From the NCBI RefSeq assembly GCF_000497575.1, contig NZ_APJI01000016.1, positions 124,001-188,000 of the forward strand: a stretch of 64,000 nt of DNA. The letters run 5' to 3'. Below are positions 1 through 7,821 of this stretch, piece by piece (position 1 is the stretch's first letter; each line of letters starts with the position of its first letter). This DNA is from Afipia sp. OHSU_II-C1 (GTDB lineage: Bacteria; Pseudomonadota; Alphaproteobacteria; Rhizobiales; Xanthobacteraceae). The notes beneath the pieces are model-generated. The model saw only the letters and a list, made by a program, of their open reading frames with translations, made no database searches and was not told the origin of the DNA. The translations under genes and the position numbers were made by a program.

Positions 1-1
1 A

Positions 2-175
2 GTGATGCGGCTTCGCGATCAGGAGCGCGGGGCAGGAGACGACACTACGAAAGCCGCCGATGACGACGCCGTTCCCCGAGACCTCGACGAATTCCGCCGC
101 GAGCTTTCGCGACGCCTGGAAGGGCTGGTCCAAAGCGCAGCGCCGGTTTCTGATCAAGGGGATGAGCCGGGCTGA
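2..175 (+). CDS. 3' end of a small gene in the GTA g1 (small terminase) position, partial
   Basis: An open frame enters from the left edge and stops at TGA 173-175. It encodes a charged, helix-prone tail with a DDDAVPRDLDEFRRELSRRL stretch, then a short acidic end. It overlaps the terminase start by 116 bases in another frame. A small ORF just upstream of the large terminase is the g1 position in GTA clusters, so I infer a g1-like protein, but no diagnostic domain is visible. A GTG at 2 and an ATG at 5 are in frame, so the true start may lie here or further left. The long overlap lowers confidence. Confidence 0.35.
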   Translation: MMRLRDQERGAGDDTTKAADDDAVPRDLDEFRRELSRRLEGLVQSAAPVSDQGDEPG

Positions 176-1430
176 GATAGAGCTGGTGCTGTCGCGCTGG
201 GATATCTTCGCGCATGAGCATCAGGTGCCGCCGTCATTGGCGCCGAACGGCCAGCCATGGCTGACATGGCTGCTGATCGGCGGACGCGGCGCGGGCAAGA
301 CCCGCGCGGGGGCGGAATGGGTGAGGGCGCAGGCGCTCGGGCTTCCGCCGCTGGCCGATGCGCCGGTTCGGAACATCGCGCTGGTTGGGGAGACCGAGCA
401 TGATGTTCGTGAAGTGATGGTGGAGGGAATTTCGGGGCTGCTCGCCGTGCACCCGCGCGATGAGCGCCCGGTCTGGACGTCGTCGCGGCGCCGACTCGAG
501 TGGAGCAATGGCGCGGTGGCCTATGCCTTCTCGGCGGAAGATCCGGAAAGTCTGCGCGGGCCGCAGTTCGGCTGCGCCTGGTCCGACGAAATGGCGAAGT
601 GGCGTTACGCGCAGGCCACCTTCGACATGCTGCAGTTCGGCCTGCGCCTCGGCGCGCAACCGCGGCAACTGATCACGACCACGCCGCGGCCGACCGCGCT
701 GATCAAACGGCTGATGCTGGAGCCGACCAGTGTCGTCACGCGCGCGGCGACGCAGGCCAACGCCTGGCATCTTGCGCCAACGTTCCTGAAAAGCGTGCTC
801 GCGCGCTACAAGGATACGCGGCTCGGGCGGCAGGAACTGGATGGCGAGATCATCGAGGACCGGCCCGATGCGCTGTGGTCGCGCGCGCTGATCGAGAGTT
901 GCCGCGTAAGCGACGCGCCGCCGCTGGCGCGTATTGTCGTTGCGGTCGACCCGCCGGCCTCATCCGGCAAGCGCGCGGATGCGTGCGGCATCGTCGCGGC
1001 GGGCATCACAAGCGAGGGCGCGATCCATGTGATCGCTGATGAAACCGTGTCGCACGCAACGCCTGCGGTCTGGGCCGCAAAGGCCATTGCCCTGTGGCGC
1101 CGGCTCGAGGCCGATGCACTTGTCGCGGAGACCAATCAGGGCGGGGAGATGGTGAAAAGCGTCATCAATGAGGTGGATGCGAGCGTGCCGGTGGTGTCCG
1201 TGCGTGCGCATCGCGGAAAATATCTGCGCGCGGAGCCAGTGGCGACCCTCTATGAGCAGGGCCGCGTCAGGCATGCGGGGAGTTTCCCCGCACTTGAAGA
1301 CGAGATGTGCGACTTCGGACCCTCGGGCCTGTCGTCGGGCCGCTCGCCGGACCGGCTCGATGCGCTGGTTTGGGCGATCGCGTCGCTGACGTTCACGACG
1401 CGGGCGCAGCCGAGGGTACGGGGGTTGTAG
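60..1430 (+). CDS. Large terminase subunit (GTA g2 type), DNA-packaging ATPase/nuclease
   Basis: This is the motor that feeds DNA into the capsid through the portal and cuts it. The 456-residue protein has a Walker A motif GGRGAGKT at residues 74-81 and a Walker B-like FGCAWSDE at 170-177. A C-terminal RNase H-like nuclease region begins near the acidic residue of AVDPPASSG (about 296-304) and ends with DRLDALVWA. Length fits the family (about 420-490). The frame is closed by a stop at 3-5, so ATG 60 is the first possible start; ATG 162 is an internal alternative but would remove the usual N-terminal helix. It is followed by a repeat and the portal gene. Confidence 0.93.
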   Translation: MTTPFPETSTNSAASFRDAWKGWSKAQRRFLIKGMSRAEIELVLSRWDIFAHEHQVPPSLAPNGQPWLTWLLIGGRGAGKTRAGAEWVRAQALGLPPLADAPVRNIALVGETEHDVREVMVEGISGLLAVHPRDERPVWTSSRRRLEWSNGAVAYAFSAEDPESLRGPQFGCAWSDEMAKWRYAQATFDMLQFGLRLGAQPRQLITTTPRPTALIKRLMLEPTSVVTRAATQANAWHLAPTFLKSVLARYKDTRLGRQELDGEIIEDRPDALWSRALIESCRVSDAPPLARIVVAVDPPASSGKRADACGIVAAGITSEGAIHVIADETVSHATPAVWAAKAIALWRRLEADALVAETNQGGEMVKSVINEVDASVPVVSVRAHRGKYLRAEPVATLYEQGRVRHAGSFPALEDEMCDFGPSGLSSGRSPDRLDALVWAIASLTFTTRAQPRVRGL

Positions 1431-1467
1431 GTTAGCTGTTATGCGCGGCCTGGCAATTTTTCACGAT

Positions 1468-1591
1468 GTCGTCCCCGCGAAAGCGGGGACCCATAACAAC
1501 TGGAACGGCGTGGAGATAGCGGCCTTGCCGACACAGCAGCGTTCATAACGATAATTCAGGGAGTATGGGTCCCCGCTTTCGCGGGGACGAC
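1468..1591. repeat. Palindromic intergenic repeat, family A (copy 1)
   Basis: Two perfect 28-base inverted arms, 1468-1495 and 1564-1591, flank a 68-base spacer. Each arm is itself a hairpin (CCCCGCGAAAGCGGGG core). The same arms recur at 4440-4467 and 4538-4565. It fills the gap between terminase and portal genes. No transposase is nearby, so it resembles a dispersed REP/MITE-like element rather than an insertion sequence. Confidence 0.85.
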
Positions 1592-1647
1592 CCTGATGAT
1601 GATGCTTGCCCCGACGTTCTCTCTGCCTCCTGAGAGAAAGGACATCC

Positions 1648-2820
1648 ATGCTCAACTTCAAAAACCTCTTCCGCGCGCCCGAAGCCAAGGCCTCGCGCAC
1701 GTCGCAGGTGCTGGCGTTCGAGTCCGGCGGGCGGGCACGATGGACGCCGCGCGATTACGCGGCGCTGGCGCGCGAGGGGTATCTCGCCAATGCCATCGTG
1801 CATCGCGCGGTGCGGCTGATCGCGGAGAACGCCGCGTCGTGCGGCTTCCTTTTGTATGACGGCGCGCAGGAGCGTGACGCGCATCCGCTGCTGCAACTGC
1901 TGACCAGGCCGAACGCGCGGCAGGACGGTGCAAGTTTCTTCGAGGCGCTCTATGCGCACATGCTGCTCGCCGGCAACGCTTATGTCGAAGCCGTCGCGCT
2001 CGGCGACGAGGTGCGCGAGCTTTACGCGCTGAGGCCCGATCGCATGAAGGTGGTGCCCGGTCACGACGGCTGGGCGGAGGCGTATGAATACAGCGTCGCG
2101 GGACGCAGCGTGCGGTTCGATCAGCTTGCCTCGAACGTGCCGCCGATCCTGCATCTGACCTTCTTTCATCCGCTCGACGATCACTATGGATTGGCTCCGG
2201 TCGAGGCTGCGGCGGTCGCAGTCGATACGCACAATGCCAGCTCGCAATGGAACAAGGCGCTGCTCGACAACGCGGCGCGGCCGTCCGGCGCGCTGGTTTA
2301 CTCCGGGCCGGAAGGGGCGGTGCTGTCGGATCAGCAGTTCGACCGGCTCAAGCGCGAACTCACCGACACCTATCAGGGCGCGGTGAATGCCGGGCGGCCG
2401 CTGCTGCTGGAAGGCGGGCTCGACTGGAAGGCGATGTCGCTGACGCCGAAGGACATGGATTTTCTCGAGGCGAAGAATTCCGCCGCGCGCGAGATCGCGC
2501 TCGCCTTCGGCGTGCCGCCGATGCTGCTCGGTATTCCCGGCGACAACACCTATGCGAATTTCCAGGAAGCCAACCGCGTGTTCTGGCGGCAGACGATTTT
2601 GCCGCTGGCCTCGCGCGTCGGCAGCTCGCTGGCGCACTGGCTGTCGCCGCAGTTCGGCGAGAGCCTGCGCATCGTTGTCGACACCGATCGCATCGATGCG
2701 CTGGCAAGCGACCGCGCTGCGCTGTGGGATCGCGTCGCCAGTGCGCCGTTCCTGACGCTCAACGAAAAACGCGAAGCGACCGGCTATGCGCCGGTGGCGG
2801 ATGGAGACAGGCTGGGATGA
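1648..2820 (+). CDS. Phage/GTA portal protein, HK97 family (GTA g3)
   Basis: This forms the dodecameric ring at one capsid vertex through which DNA passes and to which connectors bind. The 390-residue product has the HK97-portal hallmarks: an N-terminal region entering at YLANAIVHRAVRLIAENAA, and a late conserved block around residues 265-300 with DMDFLEAKN followed by FGVPPMLLG. Start ATG 1648 is chosen over the in-frame ATG 1606 because AGAGAAAGGA lies just upstream at normal spacing and the product then begins at the usual MLNFKNLF-type N terminus. The next gene, on the other strand, starts its stop codon five bases after this one. Confidence 0.92.
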   Translation: MLNFKNLFRAPEAKASRTSQVLAFESGGRARWTPRDYAALAREGYLANAIVHRAVRLIAENAASCGFLLYDGAQERDAHPLLQLLTRPNARQDGASFFEALYAHMLLAGNAYVEAVALGDEVRELYALRPDRMKVVPGHDGWAEAYEYSVAGRSVRFDQLASNVPPILHLTFFHPLDDHYGLAPVEAAAVAVDTHNASSQWNKALLDNAARPSGALVYSGPEGAVLSDQQFDRLKRELTDTYQGAVNAGRPLLLEGGLDWKAMSLTPKDMDFLEAKNSAAREIALAFGVPPMLLGIPGDNTYANFQEANRVFWRQTILPLASRVGSSLAHWLSPQFGESLRIVVDTDRIDALASDRAALWDRVASAPFLTLNEKREATGYAPVADGDRLG

Positions 2821-2824
2821 CCTG

Positions 2825-3901
2825 CTAGGCCGCAGGAACGGGACGGCTGCTACCTGCCGCAGCCCAGCGCGGCAACAAATATCGTTTCGCGGGCGTCTCG
2901 ATCAGAAACCAGGACAGGACTGCAAAGCCGAGCGTGATGAGAAAGCAGACCACCGCTCTTTGCCAGATCGGCAAACCGAAGCCGGGCAGCGTCAGCAGCA
3001 CCGGCAGGTGCCACAGATAAAATCCGTAAGAGATCCGTCCGAAGAACACCAGTGGAGACCATTCCAGACATTGCGTGACCACGCTTCGGGGAGTGGCGAT
3101 GACTCTGGCCAGCACGATCGCCGTGGCACATGCGACGAGCAGGTAGCCGCCAAGGAAGAGCCAGGCCTTCGGCCACTGATAGTTATAGAGTGCAGCAGCA
3201 AGGACCACCGCCGCGAGCGGAAAGAGCCTTCCGATCGCTCTGATCGTGCCGATGCTCGCGAACGCCAATGCTGCGCCGACCATCAGCCCGTCGAACCGCG
3301 TATCGAAGCGGTGGAAGATTTCGTTTTCGGAATGGCCGCTCAGGAGAAGGTGCGCACGCCAGACCGCCGACGCGGCCGCGAGCGCGAGCGCAATTGTGAC
3401 GGCATGCGACCGCCAGCGCAGACAGGCGAGCAGGGCGAAAGGCCAGACCAGATAGAACTGCTCCTCCACGGCCAGCGTCCATGTGTGTCCCATGAGAACC
3501 GGGCCGCCGAGGTCGAAGGCGCGTGTCCAGTTCGAATAATAGAGTAGAGACGGCAGGATCTCGTTCTTCAGCGGCATCCGGGAAGAGTCGATCAGCACGA
3601 ACGTCAGGATCATCACAGCAAGCGCGGGCCATAACCGGACGGCGCGGCGGAGGTAGAAGGCGGGGATATCGATCACACCGCTGCGGCCATGCTCGGCGAG
3701 CAGCGATCGGGTGATGACGAAACCGCTGATAACGAAGAAGACATCGACGCCAATGCCGCCGCGCTGGGCGAAGGGGAGCCCGGCATGAAGAAGGTAAACA
3801 CTGACCGCGGCGAGCGCGCGCAATCCGTCGATGCCGCGAATGCGGCTGGCTGATGCCGCAGGCGATACGGTCCGCGACAGGTCGATGGCTTCGGACGGCA
3901 T
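2825..3901 (-). CDS. Membrane acyltransferase, acyltransferase-3 family (OafA-like), inserted in GTA cluster
   Basis: A multi-pass inner-membrane enzyme that transfers acyl groups to surface sugars such as O-antigen, capsule or exopolysaccharide. The 358-residue protein has the family opening RGIDGLRALAAVSV (residues 22-35) with the catalytic-type His in YLLHAG at about 39, then GVDVFFVISGFVIT, and about ten hydrophobic segments. It is antisense to and nested between portal and g3.5-like genes, positions that are contiguous in RcGTA, so it is cargo. A surface-modifying enzyme could alter the receptor for its own particles; that role is inferred from context only. Confidence 0.9.
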   Translation of the reverse strand: MPSEAIDLSRTVSPAASASRIRGIDGLRALAAVSVYLLHAGLPFAQRGGIGVDVFFVISGFVITRSLLAEHGRSGVIDIPAFYLRRAVRLWPALAVMILTFVLIDSSRMPLKNEILPSLLYYSNWTRAFDLGGPVLMGHTWTLAVEEQFYLVWPFALLACLRWRSHAVTIALALAAASAVWRAHLLLSGHSENEIFHRFDTRFDGLMVGAALAFASIGTIRAIGRLFPLAAVVLAAALYNYQWPKAWLFLGGYLLVACATAIVLARVIATPRSVVTQCLEWSPLVFFGRISYGFYLWHLPVLLTLPGFGLPIWQRAVVCFLITLGFAVLSWFLIETPAKRYLLPRWAAAGSSRPVPAA

Positions 3902-3997
3902 GGATAAACCCGGTGAGACGGAAAACCATATCCGAGAGGATAGAGGGTCTCAACCGCGGGACGGCCGCTGTCCCCCCAATTGGAGGGCACGACGCCC

Positions 3998-4213
3998 ATG
4001 TCCGACCTGATCCGCATCTTCACCGAGCGCGGCGATCTCGCGCATCTGGCGCTGCTGTTGTGGGCGCTGGCGGCGAGCGCCGCGTTCCTGGTGACGCTGC
4101 GCGAACTGGCGGCGGCGTCGCGGCGCTTCGACGAATTCGTCCGCCAGCTCTCGCGTTTCAACCGCAGGGCGAAGGGCCATCGCAGTCTCTCTCATTTCAT
4201 CAGCGAGGATTGA
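3998..4213 (+). CDS. Small membrane protein, GTA g3.5-like
   Basis: A 71-residue protein with one central hydrophobic helix (LALLLWALAASAAFLVTL) and a basic C-terminal half. It occupies the g3.5 slot between portal and protease, where GTA clusters carry a short membrane protein of unknown role. ATG 3998 is preferred to the ORF's earlier ATG 3980 because GGAGG lies upstream at 3982-3986, though spacing is a little long. The next small gene starts four bases after its stop. Confidence 0.72.
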   Translation: MSDLIRIFTERGDLAHLALLLWALAASAAFLVTLRELAAASRRFDEFVRQLSRFNRRAKGHRSLSHFISED

Positions 4214-4216
4214 GTT

Positions 4217-4408
4217 ATGGATACGTTGCACACGGTGCTGCGCGCGATACAGCCGGAGAAGAAGTCGTCGCCGGATCATCTGACGGTGTTTCGCGAATTT
4301 CTCGCGCATCTCGATCGCATTCAGCACAAAGCGCCGGTGAAATCTCCGGCCGCGAAATCGCCGCGCTGCAAGCCGGCGCGGCGGAAGAGTCCCAAGCGCG
4401 GGAAGTAA
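4217..4408 (+). CDS. Small basic protein of unknown function in GTA cluster
   Basis: A 63-residue product with a predicted helical N-terminal half (LTVFREFLAHLDRIQH) and a strongly basic, proline-rich tail (KSPAAKSPRCKPARRKSPK) that could bind DNA or RNA. It has a good start: GAGG then eight bases to ATG 4217, four bases after the preceding stop, so probably cotranslated with the g3.5-like gene. I do not recognise a family. The repeat at 4440 follows. Confidence 0.55.
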   Translation: MDTLHTVLRAIQPEKKSSPDHLTVFREFLAHLDRIQHKAPVKSPAAKSPRCKPARRKSPKRGK

Positions 4409-4439
4409 CCCGCGAAAAAACGCTGCGATTATTTCCGAT

Positions 4440-4565
4440 GTCGTCCCCGCGAAAGCGGGGACCCATACTCCCTAAGCCATCGACTTTCCCGCGATGGTTC
4501 GGGACGGCCTCCTTTGATCAGGGGAAAATCTAGCGGTTATGGGTCCCCGCTTTCGCGGGGACGAC
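4440..4565. repeat. Palindromic intergenic repeat, family A (copy 2)
   Basis: Same 28-base perfect inverted arms as copy 1, at 4440-4467 and 4538-4565, with a different 70-base spacer. The arm sequences are identical between copies while the spacers differ, as expected when the arms are the conserved unit. It separates the small basic gene from the protease gene, and its right arm is open in the protease reading frame, which artificially lengthens that ORF. Confidence 0.85.
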
Positions 4566-4649
4566 TCCGAGTTTGAATCGCGCTTTGCGGCGCAAGCCAT
4601 CTTTGAAAGTTCACGCCTCTCCACCCACGCGCCGTTCGCGAGGATGCCC

Positions 4650-5162
4650 ATGCACGCGCCGATGTCATCGTCCTCCCGCATCTCGCTCTCAAGCGACGGC
4701 AATGTCGAAGGCTATGCCAGCCTGTTCGGCGAGGTGGACCAGGCGCGGGACATGGTGATGCCCGGGGCGTTCACGAAGACGCTGGCGCAGCGCGGCCTGC
4801 GAAAAATCCCGATGCTGTTCCAGCACGATCCCGCCGAGCCGGTCGGCATCTGGCTCGATCTGCATGAAGACTTTCGCGGGCTGTGGGCGAGGGGACGCCT
4901 GATCCCCGATGTCGCGCGCGGACGCGAACTGTTCGCGCTGGTGGAGCAGGGGGCCATCGACGGCCTCTCCATCGGCTATCGCACCGTGCGCGGCCAGATC
5001 GATCCGAAGACGCGCGTGCGCAAGCTCTATCAGGTCGATCTCTGGGAAGTCTCGATTGTCACCTTTCCGCTCCTCGCCGGCGCGCGGGTGAGGGCGGTAA
5101 AAGGTGCGCCGCCGCAGTGCAGGTCTTCGTGTGTGCGTAGTTACACGGAGGCGCGCCGATGA
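4650..5162 (+). CDS. Prohead maturation protease, HK97 family (GTA g4)
   Basis: This cleaves scaffold and the capsid N-terminal region during head maturation. In 170 residues it shows GYASLFGEVDQARDMVMPGAF (about 21-41), the His of LFQHDPAEPVG (H59), the nucleophile Ser of GLSIGY (S107) and the LWEVSIVTFPLL block with an acidic residue at 133; this is the herpesvirus-assemblin-like peptidase pattern. The ORF opens far upstream inside the family A repeat, but GAGG six bases before ATG 4650 marks the likely start. Its stop overlaps the next start (ATGA at 5159), so the downstream toxin-like gene is probably translationally coupled to it. Confidence 0.9.
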   Translation: MHAPMSSSSRISLSSDGNVEGYASLFGEVDQARDMVMPGAFTKTLAQRGLRKIPMLFQHDPAEPVGIWLDLHEDFRGLWARGRLIPDVARGRELFALVEQGAIDGLSIGYRTVRGQIDPKTRVRKLYQVDLWEVSIVTFPLLAGARVRAVKGAPPQCRSSCVRSYTEARR

Positions 5163-5881
5163 TCCGGCATGGCGATCTCTACAACGCGCATCAGCAGGCA
5201 CGTTTCATGCGGCCGGACGCTGCGCGGTATATTCATCCGGATACTTCGCGTTGGCAGAAGCCGCCGCATCCCGATGAGCAGAAGTACAGTCCGAGCCAGC
5301 CGCGTGACTGGCGAGGCCGGTGGACGGAAGTTGGAGGCGGCGGGTCTAACACCATTTCCGGATCGCCGATGGGGCAGATCAACCTCGGTGATTTGCCGAC
5401 TTTCAGTGACCTGTTCGGGCTGTTTCAGATCACGCCAAACGACGGTGCGTTCGATGGCGTTCAGCTCGCGGGCGACAACGGAAAACCTCTTCTCGATAGC
5501 TTCGGAGAGCCGTATTATGCAAAGGGTGGTCGTCATGAATTGCCGCAAAGCATTTTCGGGAAGTGGGATTTGCCTGAAGAGACCCGTCGTGTTTTCGATC
5601 AGGCGAGTACGGGCACCTTGCCAAAAGGGCGAACTGACATAGACGGTATGTTGAAGGGGCATTATTGGGACGAAGAACACCGCAGATACAATGACGCGAC
5701 TCGTGAATTTAGCGAGCGCTTTATGAAAGAGCGGAACATTGAACCCAATAGGATGACACCCGAACAAGCGAGGGACCTTCTGAAGGAAATTAGGGAGACG
5801 GAAAATCCTCAGATTCGGGACTTTAATCGCACCATGAGGATGTTGCGTCGAATATTCCGGATTCGCGGTGGAAGGGAATGA
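5159..5881 (+). CDS. Polymorphic toxin-like protein 1: shared N-terminal module plus variable C-terminal domain
   Basis: A 240-residue protein with two parts. Residues 1-104 form a module shared with the protein at 7822: MRPDAARY, EQKYSPSQPR, GRWT, SPMG, GDLPTFSDLFGLFQITP and QLAG. Residues 105-240 are unrelated to that protein and carry RHELP, a TGTLPKGRTD segment and a basic helical end (RMLRRIFRIRGGRE), consistent with a nuclease-type toxin, but I cannot name its family. A 60-base sample of the module (5341-5400) is 58% GC, the C-terminal sample at 5641-5700 50%, and the protease gene about 67%, suggesting a foreign tip. It is coupled by ATGA to the protease and to the next gene. The toxin role is inferred. 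Confidence 0.6.
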   Translation: MIRHGDLYNAHQQARFMRPDAARYIHPDTSRWQKPPHPDEQKYSPSQPRDWRGRWTEVGGGGSNTISGSPMGQINLGDLPTFSDLFGLFQITPNDGAFDGVQLAGDNGKPLLDSFGEPYYAKGGRHELPQSIFGKWDLPEETRRVFDQASTGTLPKGRTDIDGMLKGHYWDEEHRRYNDATREFSERFMKERNIEPNRMTPEQARDLLKEIRETENPQIRDFNRTMRMLRRIFRIRGGRE

Positions 5882-6261
5882 CCCTGATGAGCGACAATGA
5901 TCTTGAAGGAATACGAGCGCACGAAATTATCTGGAAGAAGTTGTTTGACGAAGCCGAAGCCGTTCTCAAGGATTTTGCACATGAGGGGATAATTGGGGAG
6001 AAAGACTACTGGCTCGTCGATGAGGACTGGGGCTGGGATGTCCTGCAGATCGAATTGCCGTTGTCTTTGGCGTGGCCCCCAATTGCAAAGAAGCTGCAGC
6101 TTATTCTTGAGCGGCATCCTGATTGGCGGATCACCATTCGCCTTGCGGGACGCCCGCAGGGCTGGCCTGGCATGGGCATTGTTATTTCCAGAGATAAGAT
6201 TATCGACGATCTGAAGCGCGAGTATTTTCCTGAACTGCTTCGCAGTCTCACTTTTGATTAA
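5878..6261 (+). CDS. Probable immunity protein for the toxin-like protein at 5159
   Basis: A 127-residue acidic protein rich in Asp, Glu and Trp (DYWLVDEDWGWDVLQ), with no signal peptide or membrane segment, starting by ATGA overlap inside the stop of the toxin-like gene. Small, acidic, AT-richer (a 60-base line at 5881-5940 is 45% GC) and directly downstream is the usual profile of an immunity gene. I cannot assign a known family. An alternative start is ATG 5887. A strong terminator follows at 6295, so the pair closes a transcription unit that began upstream of the protease. Confidence 0.55.
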   Translation: MTLMSDNDLEGIRAHEIIWKKLFDEAEAVLKDFAHEGIIGEKDYWLVDEDWGWDVLQIELPLSLAWPPIAKKLQLILERHPDWRITIRLAGRPQGWPGMGIVISRDKIIDDLKREYFPELLRSLTFD

Positions 6262-6294
6262 CAATCGTCGCTAACGATACTGCTGACCGCAATT

Positions 6295-6324
6295 CGCCGC
6301 CCCCTCCGGGCGGCGTTTTTGTTT
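6295..6324 (+). terminator. Rho-independent terminator after the first toxin/immunity pair
   Basis: A perfect 8-bp GC stem (CGCCGCCC 6295-6302 with GGGCGGCG 6308-6315), a five-base loop and a run of T (TTTTTGTTT). It lies between the immunity-like gene and the capsid gene, so the capsid either has its own promoter or depends on read-through. Confidence 0.8.
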
Positions 6325-6366
6325 GTGCATTTCACCTTCAACCCGATCCTAACCAAGGAGAACCAT

Positions 6367-7638
6367 ATGGACTACGACATCAACGACACTGCGCCGGAGC
6401 ACAAGTCCGGCATCTCGTCCGCCGCGCGCGGCGAGCACGACGCCATCATGGCGATGTTCGAGGAGTTCAAGGCGTCGAACGACGAGCGCCTCGCATCGAT
6501 GGGCCGCCGCGCCGATGTGCTGCTCGATGAGAAAGTCGATCGCATCAATAGTGCGCTCGACGCGCAGATGAAGCGGATCGACGAGCTCGCGCTGAAATCC
6601 GCGCGTCCCTTGCTTGAGGGTACCCGGCGGGACAACAGCCGTTCGCGCTTTGCGGATGGCGCGGCGCGTGAGCACAAGAGTGCTTTCGAGACTTATGTGC
6701 GCCAGGGCGAGAGCGGGGCGCTGCGCGCGCTGGAGACCAAGGCGCTCTCCGCCGGCTCCAATGCCGACGGCGGTTATCTCGTGCCCACCGAACTCGAGCA
6801 CGAGATCGGCGCGCGGCTTGCGGTGATCTCGCCGATCCGCGCCATCTCGTCGGTGCGCGAGATCTCCGGCAATGTCTACAAGAAGCCGTTTATGACGGCG
6901 GGCCCCGCCACCGGCTGGGTCGGCGAGACGGATTCGCGCGCGCAGACCACGTCGCCGACGCTCGATGCACTGAGCTTCCCGGCGATGGAGCTTTACGCCA
7001 TGCCGGCAGCGACCGCGACGCTGCTCGATGACTCGGCGGTGAACATCGACGAGTGGATCGCCTCCGAAGTGGAGCTGACCTTCGCGGTGCAGGAGGGCGC
7101 CGCCTTCGTCAACGGCGACGGCAGCAACAAGCCGAAGGGTTTTCTCAACTACACGGCGGTCGCGAACAGTTCGTGGACCTGGGGCAATCTCGGCTATGTC
7201 GCGAGCGGCAGCGCGGGCGCGTTTCCCGGCTCCAATCCGTCCGATGTGCTGGTCGACACGATCTATGCGCTGAAGGCGGGCTATCGCCAGAACGGCACCT
7301 TCGTGATGAACCGCAAGACGCAGGCCGCGATCCGCAAGTTCAAGGACTCGGGCGGCGCGTATCTGTGGCAGCCGCCGGCGCAGGCGGGCGGGCGTGCATC
7401 GCTGATGACGTTCCCGCTGATAGAGGCCGAGGACATGCCGGACATCGGCGCGAACTCGCTCTCCATCGCGTTCGGCGATTTCCGCCGCGGCTACCTGATC
7501 GTGGATCGCGTCGGCGTGCGCGTGCTGCGCGATCCGTATTCCGCAAAGCCCTATGTGCTGTTCTATACCACCAAGCGTGTCGGCGGCGGCGTCCAGGATT
7601 TTGATGCGATCAAGCTGGTGAAGTTCGCGGCGAGTTGA
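6367..7638 (+). CDS. Major capsid protein, HK97 fold (GTA g5)
   Basis: The shell subunit. It has 423 residues: an N-terminal coiled-coil scaffold region of about 100 residues rich in Glu, Lys and Arg (MFEEFKASNDERLASMG and on), then the HK97-type capsid domain beginning near ALSAGSNADGGYLVPTELE and running through the C terminus with a YLIVDRVGVRVLRDPYS block. The N-terminal part is expected to be removed by the g4 protease. ATG 6367 is chosen over 6319 because AAGGAG sits seven bases upstream; the earlier start would lie in the terminator. Confidence 0.93.
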   Translation: MDYDINDTAPEHKSGISSAARGEHDAIMAMFEEFKASNDERLASMGRRADVLLDEKVDRINSALDAQMKRIDELALKSARPLLEGTRRDNSRSRFADGAAREHKSAFETYVRQGESGALRALETKALSAGSNADGGYLVPTELEHEIGARLAVISPIRAISSVREISGNVYKKPFMTAGPATGWVGETDSRAQTTSPTLDALSFPAMELYAMPAATATLLDDSAVNIDEWIASEVELTFAVQEGAAFVNGDGSNKPKGFLNYTAVANSSWTWGNLGYVASGSAGAFPGSNPSDVLVDTIYALKAGYRQNGTFVMNRKTQAAIRKFKDSGGAYLWQPPAQAGGRASLMTFPLIEAEDMPDIGANSLSIAFGDFRRGYLIVDRVGVRVLRDPYSAKPYVLFYTTKRVGGGVQDFDAIKLVKFAAS

Positions 7639-7642
7639 CTTC

Positions 7643-7760
7643 GCCCTCTCCCCGCCCTTGCGGGGAGAGGGTTGGGGTGAGGGGTCTTTAAAAAGTTGCC
7701 CCTCATCCGGAGACTTCGCTTCGCTCTGTCTCCGACCTCTCCCCGCGCGCGGGGAGAGGT
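7643..7760. repeat. Dispersed palindromic repeat, family B (copy 1)
   Basis: CCCTCTCCCCGCCCTTGCGGGGAGAGG, then TTGGGGTGAGGGG, a spacer, and a second CCTCTCCCCGCGCGCGGGGAGAGG. These inverted, hairpin-forming CTCTCCCC/GGGGAGAG units plus CCTCA/TGAGG boxes recur at 12018, 13023, 16593, 20691, 35690 and 38511. It fills the gap between the capsid gene and the second toxin-like gene. Confidence 0.8.
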
Positions 7761-7821
7761 GAGCGCCGTACAGCACGTGTGACCGCTTTTCCTTTCATTA
7801 TGTCCCACAGGATCTCTTCGC

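Noticed and set aside
1543-2637. 364-residue minus-strand ORF over the portal gene
   Set aside because: It is antisense to a clear portal gene, lacks any domain and includes translated repeat sequence; such long antisense frames are expected in high-GC DNA.
1468-4565. Family A repeats considered as insertion-sequence ends
   Set aside because: Arms are 28 bases with short spacers and no transposase or target duplication; they are dispersed hairpin repeats.
6349-7776. 475-residue minus-strand ORF over the capsid gene
   Set aside because: Antisense shadow of the capsid gene with Arg/His-rich low-complexity sequence and no ribosome site.
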